59,983 nucleotides of DNA from Alphaproteobacteria bacterium (GCA_030427405.1 JAUHXK010000015.1:1-59983), one strand, 5' to 3'; positions 28,382 through 37,506 are shown, numbered from the stretch's first letter. Notes: generated from the sequence alone by a model not told the origin. Program-made: numbers and translations.

Positions 28382-30181
28382 ATGCTTGACGCAACTGTTG
28401 TGAATCGCACGCAGGACGTGCTCGACACGTTGAACGCGGCACTGGAGAACACTGACATTGAAGCCGCCACGGCGCTGTTTGCGACCGATTGCTATTGGCG
28501 CGACCTGGTGTCTGTTTCCTGGAACCTGAAGACGGTCGAAGGCCCCCAAGGCGTGGCCGACATGCTGTCCCGGCAGCTGGACAAGACCCGCCCCGGACAA
28601 TTCGCCTTGCAGGACGGAGAGATGCCGACCGAAGAGGGTGGTATCACGACCGCCTGGATCACCTTTGAAACCAAAGTTGGGCGCGGATGGGGGCTGATCC
28701 GGATCAGGGACGGCCAGATCTGGACATTGCTGACCGCCCTGCAAGAGTTGAAGGGCTTTGAGGAATCGCGCGGCAAACGGCGCCCGATGGGGGCGGAACA
28801 CGGCAGCCGCAAAAACCGGTCGACCTGGAAAGAGCGCCGCGATGCGGAAGAAGCTTCGCTTGGATATGATACCCAGCCATATACGGTGATTATCGGCGGT
28901 GGTCAGGGCGGTATCGCGCTGGGCGCGCGCCTGCGCCAGCTTGGTGTTCCGACCATCGTTCTGGACAAGCACAACAAACCCGGAGATCAGTGGCGCAGCC
29001 GGTACAAGTCTCTGTGCCTGCATGATCCGATCTGGTACGACCACCTGCCATATATCAAGTTCCCCGACAATTGGCCGGTGTTTACGCCCAAGGACAAGGT
29101 CGGTGACTGGCTTGAGATGTACACCAAGGTGATGGAGATCAACTATTGGACCCGGTCCGAGGTGACCAAGGCCGCCTTTGACGCGGATGCGGGCCACTGG
29201 ACCGTAGAGGTCAACCGAGACGGCGAGAAGGTCACGCTCAATCCCACGCAGCTGGTTCTTGCGACGGGCATGTCAGGCAAGATGAACATGCCCGAGTTTC
29301 CGGGTATGGACAGGTTCAAGGGCACCATCCAGCATTCGTCCCAGCATCAGGGGCCTGATGCCTGGACGGGCAAGAAGGTCGTCGTCGTGGGGTCCAACAA
29401 CTCGGCCCATGACATCTGTGCTGCCCTCTGGGAAGCCGATGCCGATGTGACGATGGTCCAGAGGTCTTCGACCCATATCGTCCGGTCGGATACGCTGATG
29501 GATATCGGGCTGGGCGCGCTGTATTCCGAGGATGCCGTGGCCAACGGGGTGACGACGGAAAAGGCCGACATGATCTTTGCCTCTTTGCCCTATCGGATCA
29601 TGCATGAGTTCCAGATACCGCTGTATGACCAGATGCGCGAGCGGGATGCCGCATTCTATGACGGGCTTGAGAAGGCCGGGTTCAAATTGGACTGGGGCGA
29701 TGACGGGTCAGGTCTGTTCATGAAATACCTGCGGCGCGGGTCGGGATATTACATCGACGTAGGCGCCAGCCAGTTGATCATTGACGGTGAGGTCGGCCTG
29801 GTTCAGGGGCAGGTCGATCACTTTGACGAAGATGCCGTCGTTCTGGCCGATGGCACACGGCTTGAGGCTGATCTTGTGGTGATGGCCACGGGCTTTGGCT
29901 CGATGAATGGCTGGGCCGCCGACCTCATCAGCCAAGAGGTTGCGGACAAGGTGGGCAAGGTGTGGGGCCTTGGCTCGGACACCACGAAAGACCCCGGACC
30001 GTGGGAAGGCGAACAGCGCAACATGTGGAAACCGACCCAGCAGGAAAACCTGTGGTTTCACGGCGGCAACCTGCACCAGTCGCGGCACTATTCGCTGTAT
30101 CTTGCGCTGCAGCTGAAAGCGCGTCTGGAGGGGCTGGATACTCCGGTCTACGGCTTGCAGGACGTGCATCACCTGGCGTGA
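28382..30181 (+). CDS. Flavin-containing monooxygenase with N-terminal NTF2-like domain (CzcO/FMO-type)
   Basis: A 599-residue protein from ATG 28382, preceded by GGAGGAG. Residues about 10-125 form an NTF2/SnoaL-like domain (LDTLNAALENTDIEAATALF, DCYWRDLVSV). The flavoprotein part begins at about residue 165 with the FAD motif IIGGGQGGIALGARL (171-185). The second dinucleotide motif is VVVVGSNNSAHDICAAL, and ATGFGSMNGWAAD closes the fold. The canonical FMO fingerprint F-x-G-x3-H is partly kept as FKGTIQHSSQH. The substrate is unknown; candidates are N-, S- or carbonyl-containing small molecules, including Baeyer-Villiger substrates. It lies downstream of the AcoR-like regulator and is followed by a strong terminator. 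Confidence 0.87.
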   Translation: MLDATVVNRTQDVLDTLNAALENTDIEAATALFATDCYWRDLVSVSWNLKTVEGPQGVADMLSRQLDKTRPGQFALQDGEMPTEEGGITTAWITFETKVGRGWGLIRIRDGQIWTLLTALQELKGFEESRGKRRPMGAEHGSRKNRSTWKERRDAEEASLGYDTQPYTVIIGGGQGGIALGARLRQLGVPTIVLDKHNKPGDQWRSRYKSLCLHDPIWYDHLPYIKFPDNWPVFTPKDKVGDWLEMYTKVMEINYWTRSEVTKAAFDADAGHWTVEVNRDGEKVTLNPTQLVLATGMSGKMNMPEFPGMDRFKGTIQHSSQHQGPDAWTGKKVVVVGSNNSAHDICAALWEADADVTMVQRSSTHIVRSDTLMDIGLGALYSEDAVANGVTTEKADMIFASLPYRIMHEFQIPLYDQMRERDAAFYDGLEKAGFKLDWGDDGSGLFMKYLRRGSGYYIDVGASQLIIDGEVGLVQGQVDHFDEDAVVLADGTRLEADLVVMATGFGSMNGWAADLISQEVADKVGKVWGLGSDTTKDPGPWEGEQRNMWKPTQQENLWFHGGNLHQSRHYSLYLALQLKARLEGLDTPVYGLQDVHHLA

Positions 30182-30201
30182 CGCCAAATGGAAACGACGC
30201 G

Positions 30202-30230
30202 CGCCCGGCCAGGTCAGGCCGGGCGTTTTT
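30202..30230 (+). terminator. Rho-independent terminator after the flavin monooxygenase
   Basis: A perfect nine-base-pair stem, CGCCCGGCC (30202-30210) with GGCCGGGCG (30217-30225), a six-base loop AGGTCA, and a TTTTT run. It ends the monooxygenase transcript 20 bases after its stop and faces the convergent cupin gene. Confidence 0.9.
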
Positions 30231-30292
30231 CATCTGGCTTGGTGCGGTGTCGCGGATGGCGTATTGGGATGCGCCTGGCACAAGTCTCGCGT

Positions 30293-30658
30293 TCATGCGT
30301 ATTGAATGATTACGGCTTCGAAGTCTTCGGCGCTGGTCACCACCGTGTGGTGGCCCTTGCCTGATTTGTCTTCCATGTGCCACACGTCCCCCGGCCCGAT
30401 CTCGCGCGTGTCGCCGTCACTTGCCGTGACCTTCACGGCCCCTTGCAGGCAAACCAGCTTTTGGGTGACCGGGGTCGGGTGGATCGGCTCGTTCCACCCT
30501 GCTTTCAGCCGCAGGAACATCATGTTCGTGACGGGCTCTGGGTCCGAGATTTCGATTTTCTCGGCCGGGGGTGCAAAGCGGCGCTCGGTCAGGGTTACAT
30601 CCACATCGACCCAATGGCTGTCGCCGTCAGGATCGCAAAACAGCTTGTGAAACTTCAT
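30293..30658 (-). CDS. Small cupin-domain protein
   Basis: A 121-residue single-domain cupin from ATG 30658; the reading frame extends further upstream but without a family-like N-terminus. The core strands read MFLRLKAGWNEPIHPTPVTQKLVCLQGAVKV (in abridged form: GWNEPIHPTP then VCLQGAVKV) and IGPGDVWHMEDKSGKGHHT, with His residues placed for a metal site (HPTP and the late HH). The role is not known; such small cupins act as sugar or aromatic-ring enzymes or as ligand sensors. It is convergent with the monooxygenase and divergent from the CoA-ligase operon, so either neighbour could share its function. Confidence 0.8.
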   Translation of the reverse strand: MKFHKLFCDPDGDSHWVDVDVTLTERRFAPPAEKIEISDPEPVTNMMFLRLKAGWNEPIHPTPVTQKLVCLQGAVKVTASDGDTREIGPGDVWHMEDKSGKGHHTVVTSAEDFEAVIIQYA

Positions 30659-30782
30659 TTCGAACGCCCTTCGGTTCAGGTGACATTGACCAACATGATA
30701 CGCGAGGACCGCACTGGTCCAAATACCGGCGGGATCGCTGGCGCCGTCCCGTGCCTGCCAAGACATCGTCTGCGGGCTGTTA

Positions 30783-30798
30783 CAATTCGTAAGAATTG
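30783..30798. promoter_or_regulatory. Operator-like inverted repeat between the cupin and the CoA-ligase operon
   Basis: CAATTC-GTAA-GAATTG is a perfect 6-4-6 inverted repeat in the 269-base divergent gap. A TTGACG (30818-30823) follows 20 bases later on the plus strand and could be a -35 element, though no clear -10 is seen at the right spacing. It may bind a dimeric regulator encoded elsewhere. Confidence 0.35.
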
Positions 30799-30927
30799 AG
30801 AAAACATCAGGAAAAAATTGACGTTGATCGTGCCCCTGCCCCTTGATCGGGGCAATGGCGTTCGGGCTGCGGCCCAATACCGCCATTTCCGGCCCGGAGG
30901 AGGGGCCGGATGGGGAGGAGAAAAAGA

Positions 30928-32901
30928 TTGGCTCAGACGCAGTCAGGTGCCGAAGGGATGATGTCCCTTCCGGCGCTGTTACACCGCAATGCGGCGCAGT
31001 TCGGGGATGCCCCGGCCTATCGGGAAAAGGAATTCGGGATCTGGCAATGCTGGACCTGGTCCGAGGCGGCCGCTGAAATCCGCGCCCTGGCGCTTGGTTT
31101 TCTGGAAATCGGCGTCGAAAAGGGCGACCACATCGCGGTGATCGGCCGCAACCGTCCGGCCCATTACTGGTCGATGGTTGCCGCGCAAATGGTCGGCGCG
31201 ATCCCGGTGCCGCTGTATCAGGACGCGGTTGCCGAAGAAATGACCTATGTGATGGAGCATTGCGGGGCGAAATACGTCGTCTGCGGTGATCAGGAACAGG
31301 TCGACAAGGTCATCGAGATTCAGGAAAAAGTGCATCAGATCAAGCACATCCTTTATACCGACAAGCGCGGTATGCGGAAATACGACCATTCCCAGATGAA
31401 CGCGCTGGATGACATCAAGGCCGAGGGCAGCGCCGGTCACGCGCGGTTTGACGCCGAGTTGGACAAGCGCATCGCGGCCATCACCTATGACGATACCTGT
31501 GTGATGCTTTATACCTCGGGCACCACGGGCAAACCCAAGGGTGTGGTTCTGTCGAACCGCAACGTCATCGAAAGTGCCAAGAATTCCGCGGAATTCGACC
31601 GTCTGTCGCGGAACGAGGACATCCTGTCCTATCTGCCGATGGCCTGGGTTGGTGATTTCATCTTTTCCATCGGTCAGGCCTATTGGTGCGGCTTCTGCGT
31701 CAACTGCCCCGAAAGCGCCGACACGATGATGACCGACCTGCGCGAGATTGGGCCGACCTATTTCTTTGCCCCGCCCCGCGTGTTCGAGACCCAGCTGACC
31801 AATGTGATGATCCGGATGGAGGATGCGGGCAAGCTGAAGCAGCGGATGTTCCACCACTTCATGGCACATGCCAAAAAGGTCGGTGGACTGTTGCTGGACG
31901 GCAAGCCGGTGGGCTTTGGCGACCGTATGAAATATGCGCTGGGCAACCTGCTTGTTTACGGCCCGCTCAAGGATACGCTGGGCTATGGCCGGTTCCGCGT
32001 GGGTTACACGGCGGGCGAGGCGATCGGGCCGGAAATCTTTGATTTCTATCGCTCGCTGGGTATCAACCTCAAACAGCTTTATGGTCAGACCGAAGCGACC
32101 GTCTTTATCACGCAACAGCCGGATGGCGAGGTGCGCGCAGATACGGTCGGTGTTCCGGCCCCTGCGGTCGAGTTGAAGATCGACGACAAGGGCGAGATCC
32201 ACTACCGATCGCCCGGCGTGTTTGTCGAGTATTACAACAACCCGGATTCCACCGCCTCGACCAAGGATGCCGAAGGCTGGGTGGCCACCGGCGATGCCGG
32301 GTTCATCGAGGAAAGCAGCGGCCACCTGCGGATTATCGACCGCGCCAAGGACGTTGGCAAAATGGCCGACGGGTCGATGTTTGCGCCGAAATATGTCGAG
32401 AACAAGCTGAAGTTCTATCCCGATATTCTGGAAGTGGTCCTGTTCGGAAACGGCAAGGATCGCTGCGTCGCCTTCATCAATATCGACCTGACTGCGGTGG
32501 GCAACTGGGCCGAGCGGAACAACGTGGCCTATGCGTCCTACCAGGAACTGGCGGGCCATCCACGTGTGTTAGAGACAATCAAATCCCATGTGGAAGAGGT
32601 CAACAAATCGGTCGCGGCGGATGAAATTCTGTCGGGCTGCCAGGTGCATCGCTTTGTTGTTCTGCACAAGGAGCTGGACGCCGATGACGGTGAGATGACC
32701 CGCACGCGAAAGGTGCGGCGCGGGTTCGTCGAGGAGAAATTCCAGGACATCATCGACGCGCTTTATGACGGGTCCGCGCAGATCTCGACCACCACCGAAG
32801 TGACCTATGAGGATGGTCGCAAGGGGTCGATCAGCGCCACGCTGCAGATTGTCGATGCGCCGGTTGTGCCAGTGGGCCAGCACAAGGTGGCGGCGGAATG
32901 A
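30928..32901 (+). CDS. AMP-dependent acyl-CoA synthetase (FAA1-like), first gene of a Liv-type transporter operon
   Basis: About 657 residues from a TTG at 30928 placed after GGGGAGGAG; a start at 30910 is also open. It belongs to the ANL adenylating family. The P-loop is MLYTSGTTGKPKGVVLSNRN, then FDRLSRNEDILSYLPMAW, YGQTEATVFITQQ (A5), and GWVATGDAGFI with LRIIDRAKDVGKMADG (A7-A8). It activates a carboxylate to its CoA thioester via acyl-AMP. The length and the LLHRNAAQFGDAPAYREK opening are like long-chain acyl-CoA synthetases, but its neighbours (LivGHMKF and a PaaK-like ligase) suggest an aromatic or branched-chain acid taken up by the encoded transporter. Confidence 0.88.
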   Translation: MAQTQSGAEGMMSLPALLHRNAAQFGDAPAYREKEFGIWQCWTWSEAAAEIRALALGFLEIGVEKGDHIAVIGRNRPAHYWSMVAAQMVGAIPVPLYQDAVAEEMTYVMEHCGAKYVVCGDQEQVDKVIEIQEKVHQIKHILYTDKRGMRKYDHSQMNALDDIKAEGSAGHARFDAELDKRIAAITYDDTCVMLYTSGTTGKPKGVVLSNRNVIESAKNSAEFDRLSRNEDILSYLPMAWVGDFIFSIGQAYWCGFCVNCPESADTMMTDLREIGPTYFFAPPRVFETQLTNVMIRMEDAGKLKQRMFHHFMAHAKKVGGLLLDGKPVGFGDRMKYALGNLLVYGPLKDTLGYGRFRVGYTAGEAIGPEIFDFYRSLGINLKQLYGQTEATVFITQQPDGEVRADTVGVPAPAVELKIDDKGEIHYRSPGVFVEYYNNPDSTASTKDAEGWVATGDAGFIEESSGHLRIIDRAKDVGKMADGSMFAPKYVENKLKFYPDILEVVLFGNGKDRCVAFINIDLTAVGNWAERNNVAYASYQELAGHPRVLETIKSHVEEVNKSVAADEILSGCQVHRFVVLHKELDADDGEMTRTRKVRRGFVEEKFQDIIDALYDGSAQISTTTEVTYEDGRKGSISATLQIVDAPVVPVGQHKVAAE

Positions 32902-32961
32902 GGGGCCGTTACGCGCCGCGCGGCCTGCCGTCCTGTATTTGCTCAAGTCAGGGAGTGACTG

Positions 32962-33780
32962 ATGCTGGATAATCCCGAAGGATATGTCACCGAAGACGGC
33001 CGCAAGATCGGCGGTGTGGTGATGGAGATGAAAAACATCACCCTGCGCTTTGGCGGCGTGGTGGCGATCAAGGATATCTCGTTTGACATCCGCGAGGGCG
33101 AGATTCGCGCGATCATCGGGCCGAACGGCGCGGGCAAGTCCTCGATGCTGAACGTGATTTCGGGCTTTTATGTCCCGCAGGAAGGCGAGGTTTGGTTCCA
33201 CGGCGCCAAGCGCCCGCAGATGCGACCCTTTGAGGTGGCGCAGCAGGGCATCGCGCGGACCTTCCAGAACATCGCCCTGTTCGAAGGCATGAGCGTTCTG
33301 GACAACGTCATGACCGGGCGGTTGAGTTTCATGAAGACCAACATCCTTCAGCAGGCGATGTGGAAGGGAAAGGCCGAGGCGGAAGAGGTTGAAAACCGCG
33401 AGGCGGTCGAAAAGATCATCGACTTTCTGGAAATTCAGCACATTCGCAAAACGCCCGTGGCGCGTTTGCCCTATGGCTTGAAAAAGCGGGTGGAACTGGC
33501 CCGCGCGCTGGCAGCCGAACCCAAGCTGTTGCTGCTGGACGAGCCGATGGCGGGCATGAACGTCGAGGAAAAAGAGGACATGAGCCGCTTTATCCTGGAC
33601 GTGAATGACGAATTCGGCACGACCATCGCTCTGATCGAGCATGACATGGGCGTGGTGATGGACCTGAGCGACCGCGTGGTCGTGATGGATTACGGCAAGA
33701 AGATCGGCGACGGCACACCCGACGAGGTGCGCAACAACCAGGAAGTCATCGACGCCTATCTGGGGGTCAGCCATGACTGA
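32962..33780 (+). CDS. livG: Branched-chain/aromatic acid ABC transporter ATPase (LivG-like)
   Basis: A 272-residue HAAT-family ATPase. Walker A is IGPNGAGKSSMLNVISGFY, the Q-loop ARTFQNIALFEGMSV, the signature LPYGLKKRVELARAL (variant of LSGGQ) and Walker B LLLLDEPMAGMN, with the switch His in IEHDMGVVM. The LPYGxKKRVELARAL variant is common in Liv homologues of this operon type. It pairs with LivF to power LivH/LivM. It follows the acyl-CoA synthetase by 60 bases and precedes livH by 29. Confidence 0.92.
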   Translation: MLDNPEGYVTEDGRKIGGVVMEMKNITLRFGGVVAIKDISFDIREGEIRAIIGPNGAGKSSMLNVISGFYVPQEGEVWFHGAKRPQMRPFEVAQQGIARTFQNIALFEGMSVLDNVMTGRLSFMKTNILQQAMWKGKAEAEEVENREAVEKIIDFLEIQHIRKTPVARLPYGLKKRVELARALAAEPKLLLLDEPMAGMNVEEKEDMSRFILDVNDEFGTTIALIEHDMGVVMDLSDRVVVMDYGKKIGDGTPDEVRNNQEVIDAYLGVSHD

Positions 33781-33809
33781 GCACCGCAGGAATTTGAGGG
33801 GAGGCGCAG

Positions 33810-34796
33810 ATGCCTGATCAGTTGATTTTCGCGATGGAGGTCTTTCTGAACGGCCTCATGGCCGGGGTCCTTTATGCGCTGGTGGCGCTGGGTTTTGTTC
33901 TGATCTACAAGGCTTCGGGGATTTTCAACTATGCCCAGGGTGTTATGGCCCTGTTCGCAGCGATGACCCTGGTGGGGATCATGAATGGGCAGGTGCCCTT
34001 TGCCCATCTGATCAACGCGATATTCGGCACCCATGTCCACTATTTCGGCTGGAATGTGCCGGCCTTGGTGGCGATTGTCCTGACCATGGGCGTGATGGTG
34101 TTGCTTGCCTGGTGCGTGCAGCGTTTCGTGATGCGGCACCTGGTCGGGCAAGAGCCGATCATCCTGTTCATGGCCACAATCGGCCTGGCCTATTTCCTGG
34201 AAGGCGTGGCCGACCTGATGTGGGGGTCCGAGATCAAGACGCTGGATGTGGGCCTGCCGCAGGGCATCAACCTGTGGATCGACGAGTCGACCTTCAACAT
34301 CTTCGGCTATGGGTTCTTCATCGACAATCTCGACATCGTGGCGACGGTGATTGCCGCGCTGCTGGTGGCCGCGCTGGTGGCTTTCAGCCAGTATACCAAG
34401 CAGGGCCGCGCCATGCGGGCCGTGGCCGATGACCATCAGGCCGCGCTGTCGGTTGGCATCTCGCTGAACTTCATCTGGGTCATGGTCTGGTCGGTGGCCG
34501 GGTTCGTGGCGCTGGTCGCGGGCATCATGTGGGGCACCAAGTCGGGCGTGCAGTTCTCGCTGTCGCTGATCGCGCTCAAGGCGCTGCCGGTTCTGATGCT
34601 GGGCGGGTTCACCTCGATCCCCGGCGCCATTGTGGGCGGGCTGATCATCGGTGTGGGCGAGAAGCTGTTCGAGTTCGCCGTGGGCCCACTGGTCGGCGGC
34701 GCGACCGAGAACTGGTTCGCCTATGTGCTGGCGCTGATCTTTCTCGTGTTCCGGCCGCAGGGCCTGTTCGGCGAGAAGATCATCGAGAGGGTGTAG
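33810..34796 (+). CDS. livH: Branched-chain/aromatic acid ABC transporter permease (LivH-like)
   Basis: A 328-residue integral membrane protein with about eight hydrophobic segments. FLNGLMAGVLYALVALGFVLIYKASGIFNYAQG is the LivH opening (abridged: LNGLMAGVLYALVALGF and IYKASGIFNYAQG). GRAMRAVADDHQAALSVGI is the coupling (EAA-like) loop, and LGGFTSIPGAIVGGLIIGVGE follows. It forms the transmembrane channel with LivM. Substrate is set mostly by the LivK-type binder encoded three genes downstream. Confidence 0.93.
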   Translation: MPDQLIFAMEVFLNGLMAGVLYALVALGFVLIYKASGIFNYAQGVMALFAAMTLVGIMNGQVPFAHLINAIFGTHVHYFGWNVPALVAIVLTMGVMVLLAWCVQRFVMRHLVGQEPIILFMATIGLAYFLEGVADLMWGSEIKTLDVGLPQGINLWIDESTFNIFGYGFFIDNLDIVATVIAALLVAALVAFSQYTKQGRAMRAVADDHQAALSVGISLNFIWVMVWSVAGFVALVAGIMWGTKSGVQFSLSLIALKALPVLMLGGFTSIPGAIVGGLIIGVGEKLFEFAVGPLVGGATENWFAYVLALIFLVFRPQGLFGEKIIERV

Positions 34797-34799
34797 GCC

Positions 34800-35057
34800 G
34801 TGACCAAGCTGATCGCCATCATCAACGTCATCGCATGGGCGGGGTTCTGGGCCTTTGGGTATATCGCCCTCACCTCGGACGATCTGACCAGCGGTCAGCT
34901 GACCATCGCGGCGATCCTGGCCTTTGCAGGGCTGATCATGGGCCTTCTGGCTTATTTGAAACTGGTCCGCGCGTCAGAGGCGAGCGGATATGCCAAAGGG
35001 TCCAACCAACTGGACGCCGCGACCCGGAACCGGGCGCAGGAAGAATGGGGAAAGTAA
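34800..35057 (+). CDS. Small two-helix membrane protein inside the Liv operon
   Basis: An 85-residue protein from a GTG three bases after livH. Two hydrophobic helices are predicted: IAIINVIAWAGFWAFGYIAL (residues about 4-23) and LTIAAILAFAGLIMGLLAYL (about 34-53), followed by a polar tail (ASGYAKGSNQLDAATRNRAQ). It was not recognised as a named family. Position between livH and livM, with livM starting three bases after its stop, suggests an accessory subunit or a stabiliser of the permease. It could also be a chance-conserved small ORF; the codon pattern and tight packing favour a real gene. Confidence 0.75.
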   Translation: MTKLIAIINVIAWAGFWAFGYIALTSDDLTSGQLTIAAILAFAGLIMGLLAYLKLVRASEASGYAKGSNQLDAATRNRAQEEWGK

Positions 35058-35060
35058 GAC

Positions 35061-36137
35061 ATGTTCTATCGTGAGGCAGGAGATTTCAAAACCTCCTACA
35101 GGGACGACAACCAGACTTTCCCGATCAAGTTCGACCGGTATCGGTATTACGTCGTGCTGGCTGTGGCGTTCGGGATCATCCCGTTCATCATCAATGATTA
35201 CTGGGCCAACGCCCTGCTGCTGCCCTTTCTGATCTATGCCATTGCGGCGATCGGGCTGAACATTCTGGTGGGCTATTGCGGGCAGGTCAGCCTGGGGACC
35301 GGCGGGTTCATGGCCGTAGGGGCCTATGCCTGCTACAAGCTGATGACTGCCTTTCCCGACGTGTCGATGTTCGTCCATGTGGTTCTGGCGGGCGGGATCA
35401 CGGCCATCGTGGGCGTGCTGTTCGGCCTGCCAAGCCTTCGGATCAAGGGCTTTTACCTTGCCGTGGCCACGCTGGCAGCGCAGTTCTTCCTGGTGTGGTT
35501 GTTCAACAGGGTGCCGTGGTTCTACAACTACTCGGCCTCGGGGCAGATCAACGCGCCCGAGCGTGACGTGTTCGGAATCATCATCACCGGTCCCAACGCG
35601 CCGGCCTGGGCCACCTATCTGTTCTGCCTGATCTTCCTGACCCTCAGTGCGATCATCGCGCGGAACCTGACGCGGGGCACCACGGGCCGGACATGGATGG
35701 CGATCCGCGACATGGACATCGCCGCCGAGATCATCGGCGTGAACCCGTTGCGCGCCAAGCTCAGCGCCTTTGCTGTCAGCTCGTTCTTTGTGGGCGTGTC
35801 GGGTGCGCTGTTCTTTGCCATCTACCTGGGCGCGGTCGAGGTGGGCGAGGCCTTCGGCATCCAGAAATCCTTCCTGGTGCTGTTCATGGTCATCATCGGG
35901 GGGCTGGGCTCGATCTTCGGATCCTTTGCCGGCGCGGCCTTCCTGGTCCTGCTGCCGGTGGTACTCAAGGTTGTGGGGGCCGACTTGCTGGGCTGGCCCA
36001 CCGATATCGTGGCGCATCTGCAATTGGTGATCGTGGGCGGGCTGATTGTCCTGTTCCTGATCCTCGAACCACATGGGCTGGCGCAATTGTGGCGCGTGGC
36101 GAAAGAGAAACTCAGACTATGGCCGTTCCCGCACTAG
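35061..36137 (+). CDS. livM: Branched-chain/aromatic acid ABC transporter permease (LivM-like)
   Basis: A 358-residue membrane protein with about ten hydrophobic segments. The N-terminal soluble extension (MFYREAGDFKTSYRDD) is longer than usual. IYAIAAIGLNILVGYCGQVS, LGTGGFMAVGAYACY, RGTTGRTWMAIRDMDIAAEI (coupling loop) and VIIGGLGSIFGSFAGAAFLV are LivM hallmarks. It completes the permease dimer with LivH and precedes the periplasmic binder gene. Spacing to livK is 71 bases and carries GGGAGGAG. Confidence 0.93.
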   Translation: MFYREAGDFKTSYRDDNQTFPIKFDRYRYYVVLAVAFGIIPFIINDYWANALLLPFLIYAIAAIGLNILVGYCGQVSLGTGGFMAVGAYACYKLMTAFPDVSMFVHVVLAGGITAIVGVLFGLPSLRIKGFYLAVATLAAQFFLVWLFNRVPWFYNYSASGQINAPERDVFGIIITGPNAPAWATYLFCLIFLTLSAIIARNLTRGTTGRTWMAIRDMDIAAEIIGVNPLRAKLSAFAVSSFFVGVSGALFFAIYLGAVEVGEAFGIQKSFLVLFMVIIGGLGSIFGSFAGAAFLVLLPVVLKVVGADLLGWPTDIVAHLQLVIVGGLIVLFLILEPHGLAQLWRVAKEKLRLWPFPH

Positions 36138-36208
36138 GGGCAGGCCCAATCAAAAAGCAGGGCGTCAAGCCCGGATCACATCGGACAAACCAAGGGAGGA
36201 GACACCCG

Positions 36209-37492
36209 ATGAAGAAACAACTGGCAACCATGGCGCTGGGCGCCCTGATGGCTGCAGGTCCGGCTATGGCCGACCTCGTGTTCCCGTCGCTCAGCTATCG
36301 GACCGGGCCATATGCCGCGGGTGGCATCCCGTTCGCGGACGGCTATGCTGACTATTTCACGCTGCTGAACGAGCGTGACGGCGGCATCGGCGGCGTTCCG
36401 GCCAAGGTCATCGAATGCGAAACCGGCTATAACACCGAGAAAGGTGTGGAATGTTATGAATCGACCAAGGGCGAAGGCGCGCTGGTCTATCAGCCATTGT
36501 CGACCGGCATCACCTATCAGCTGATCCCCAAGACCACAGCCGATAACATCCCGATGCATACGATGGGTTATGGCCGCACCTCGGCCAAGAATGGCGACGT
36601 GTTCAGCCACACGTTCAACTATCCGGCCAACTATTGGGACGGTGCGTCGGGCGCGATCAACTATCTGCTGGAAGAAAACGGCGGCGACCTGAGCGGCAAG
36701 AAAATCGCGCTGGTCTATCACAACTCGGCCTATGGCAAGGAACCGATCCGCACGCTGGAAGAGCTGTCGGCAAAGCACGGTTTCGAGCTGGTCGCGCTGC
36801 CCGTGGATCATCCGGGCCAGGAGCAGAAATCCCAGTGGCTGCAAATCCGCCGCGATCGTCCGGACTTTGTCCTGATGTGGGGTTGGGGCGTGATGAACCA
36901 GGTTGCGGTGCAAGAGGCCGCCAACATCCGGTTCCCGATGGAGAATTTCATCGGAATCTGGTGGTCCGGCGCAGAACATGACGTGATGCCCGCAGGCGAT
37001 GCAGCCAATGGTTACAAGGCCCTGACCTTCCACAATGTCGGATCGGACTATCCGCTGTATGACGATCTGCAGAAATACGTCATCGATGCGGGCAAGGCTG
37101 CCGGTGCCGGTGATCAGGTGGGTACGGTTCTGTATAACCGGGGTCTCTATGCTGCGATGTTGGCCGCCGAGGCGGCGAAGAAAGCGCAAGAGATTTCGGG
37201 CAAGGCCGACATTACATCGGGTGACATGCGCGACGGAATGGAAGCGCTGGAAATGACCGAAGAGAAGATGGCCGAACTGGGCCTGCCGAACTTTGGTCCG
37301 ACCTTCTCGGTTTCCTGCGACAACCACGGTGGCGATGCTCTGGTGGGCGTGACCCAGTGGGACGCGGCAAGCAAAACCTGGACGCTGATTTCCGAGTTCA
37401 AGCCAACCGATGGCGACGTGATCGGCCCGCTTGTTGCCGACGATTCGGCGGCCTATGCGGCGGAAAACAACATCGCTTCGCGCTGCAACTAA
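36209..37492 (+). CDS. Periplasmic substrate-binding protein of the Liv-type transporter
   Basis: A 427-residue type I periplasmic binding protein from ATG 36209. The signal peptide is MKKQLATMALGALMAAGPAMA. The mature protein (LVFPSLSYRTGPYAAGGIPF, GYADYFTLLNERDGGIGG, ALVYHNSAYGKEPIRTLEEL, QWLQIRRDRPDFVLMWGWG) is the Peripla_BP_6 fold. The RTGPYAAGG and FADGYADYF segments line the usual ligand cleft. The ligand is unknown; the flanking CoA ligases suggest an aromatic or aliphatic acid rather than leucine. The longer than usual length (LivK is about 370) is typical of the aromatic-acid binders. Confidence 0.88.
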   Translation: MKKQLATMALGALMAAGPAMADLVFPSLSYRTGPYAAGGIPFADGYADYFTLLNERDGGIGGVPAKVIECETGYNTEKGVECYESTKGEGALVYQPLSTGITYQLIPKTTADNIPMHTMGYGRTSAKNGDVFSHTFNYPANYWDGASGAINYLLEENGGDLSGKKIALVYHNSAYGKEPIRTLEELSAKHGFELVALPVDHPGQEQKSQWLQIRRDRPDFVLMWGWGVMNQVAVQEAANIRFPMENFIGIWWSGAEHDVMPAGDAANGYKALTFHNVGSDYPLYDDLQKYVIDAGKAAGAGDQVGTVLYNRGLYAAMLAAEAAKKAQEISGKADITSGDMRDGMEALEMTEEKMAELGLPNFGPTFSVSCDNHGGDALVGVTQWDAASKTWTLISEFKPTDGDVIGPLVADDSAAYAAENNIASRCN

Positions 37493-37506
37493 GCGCCTAT
37501 GAAACC

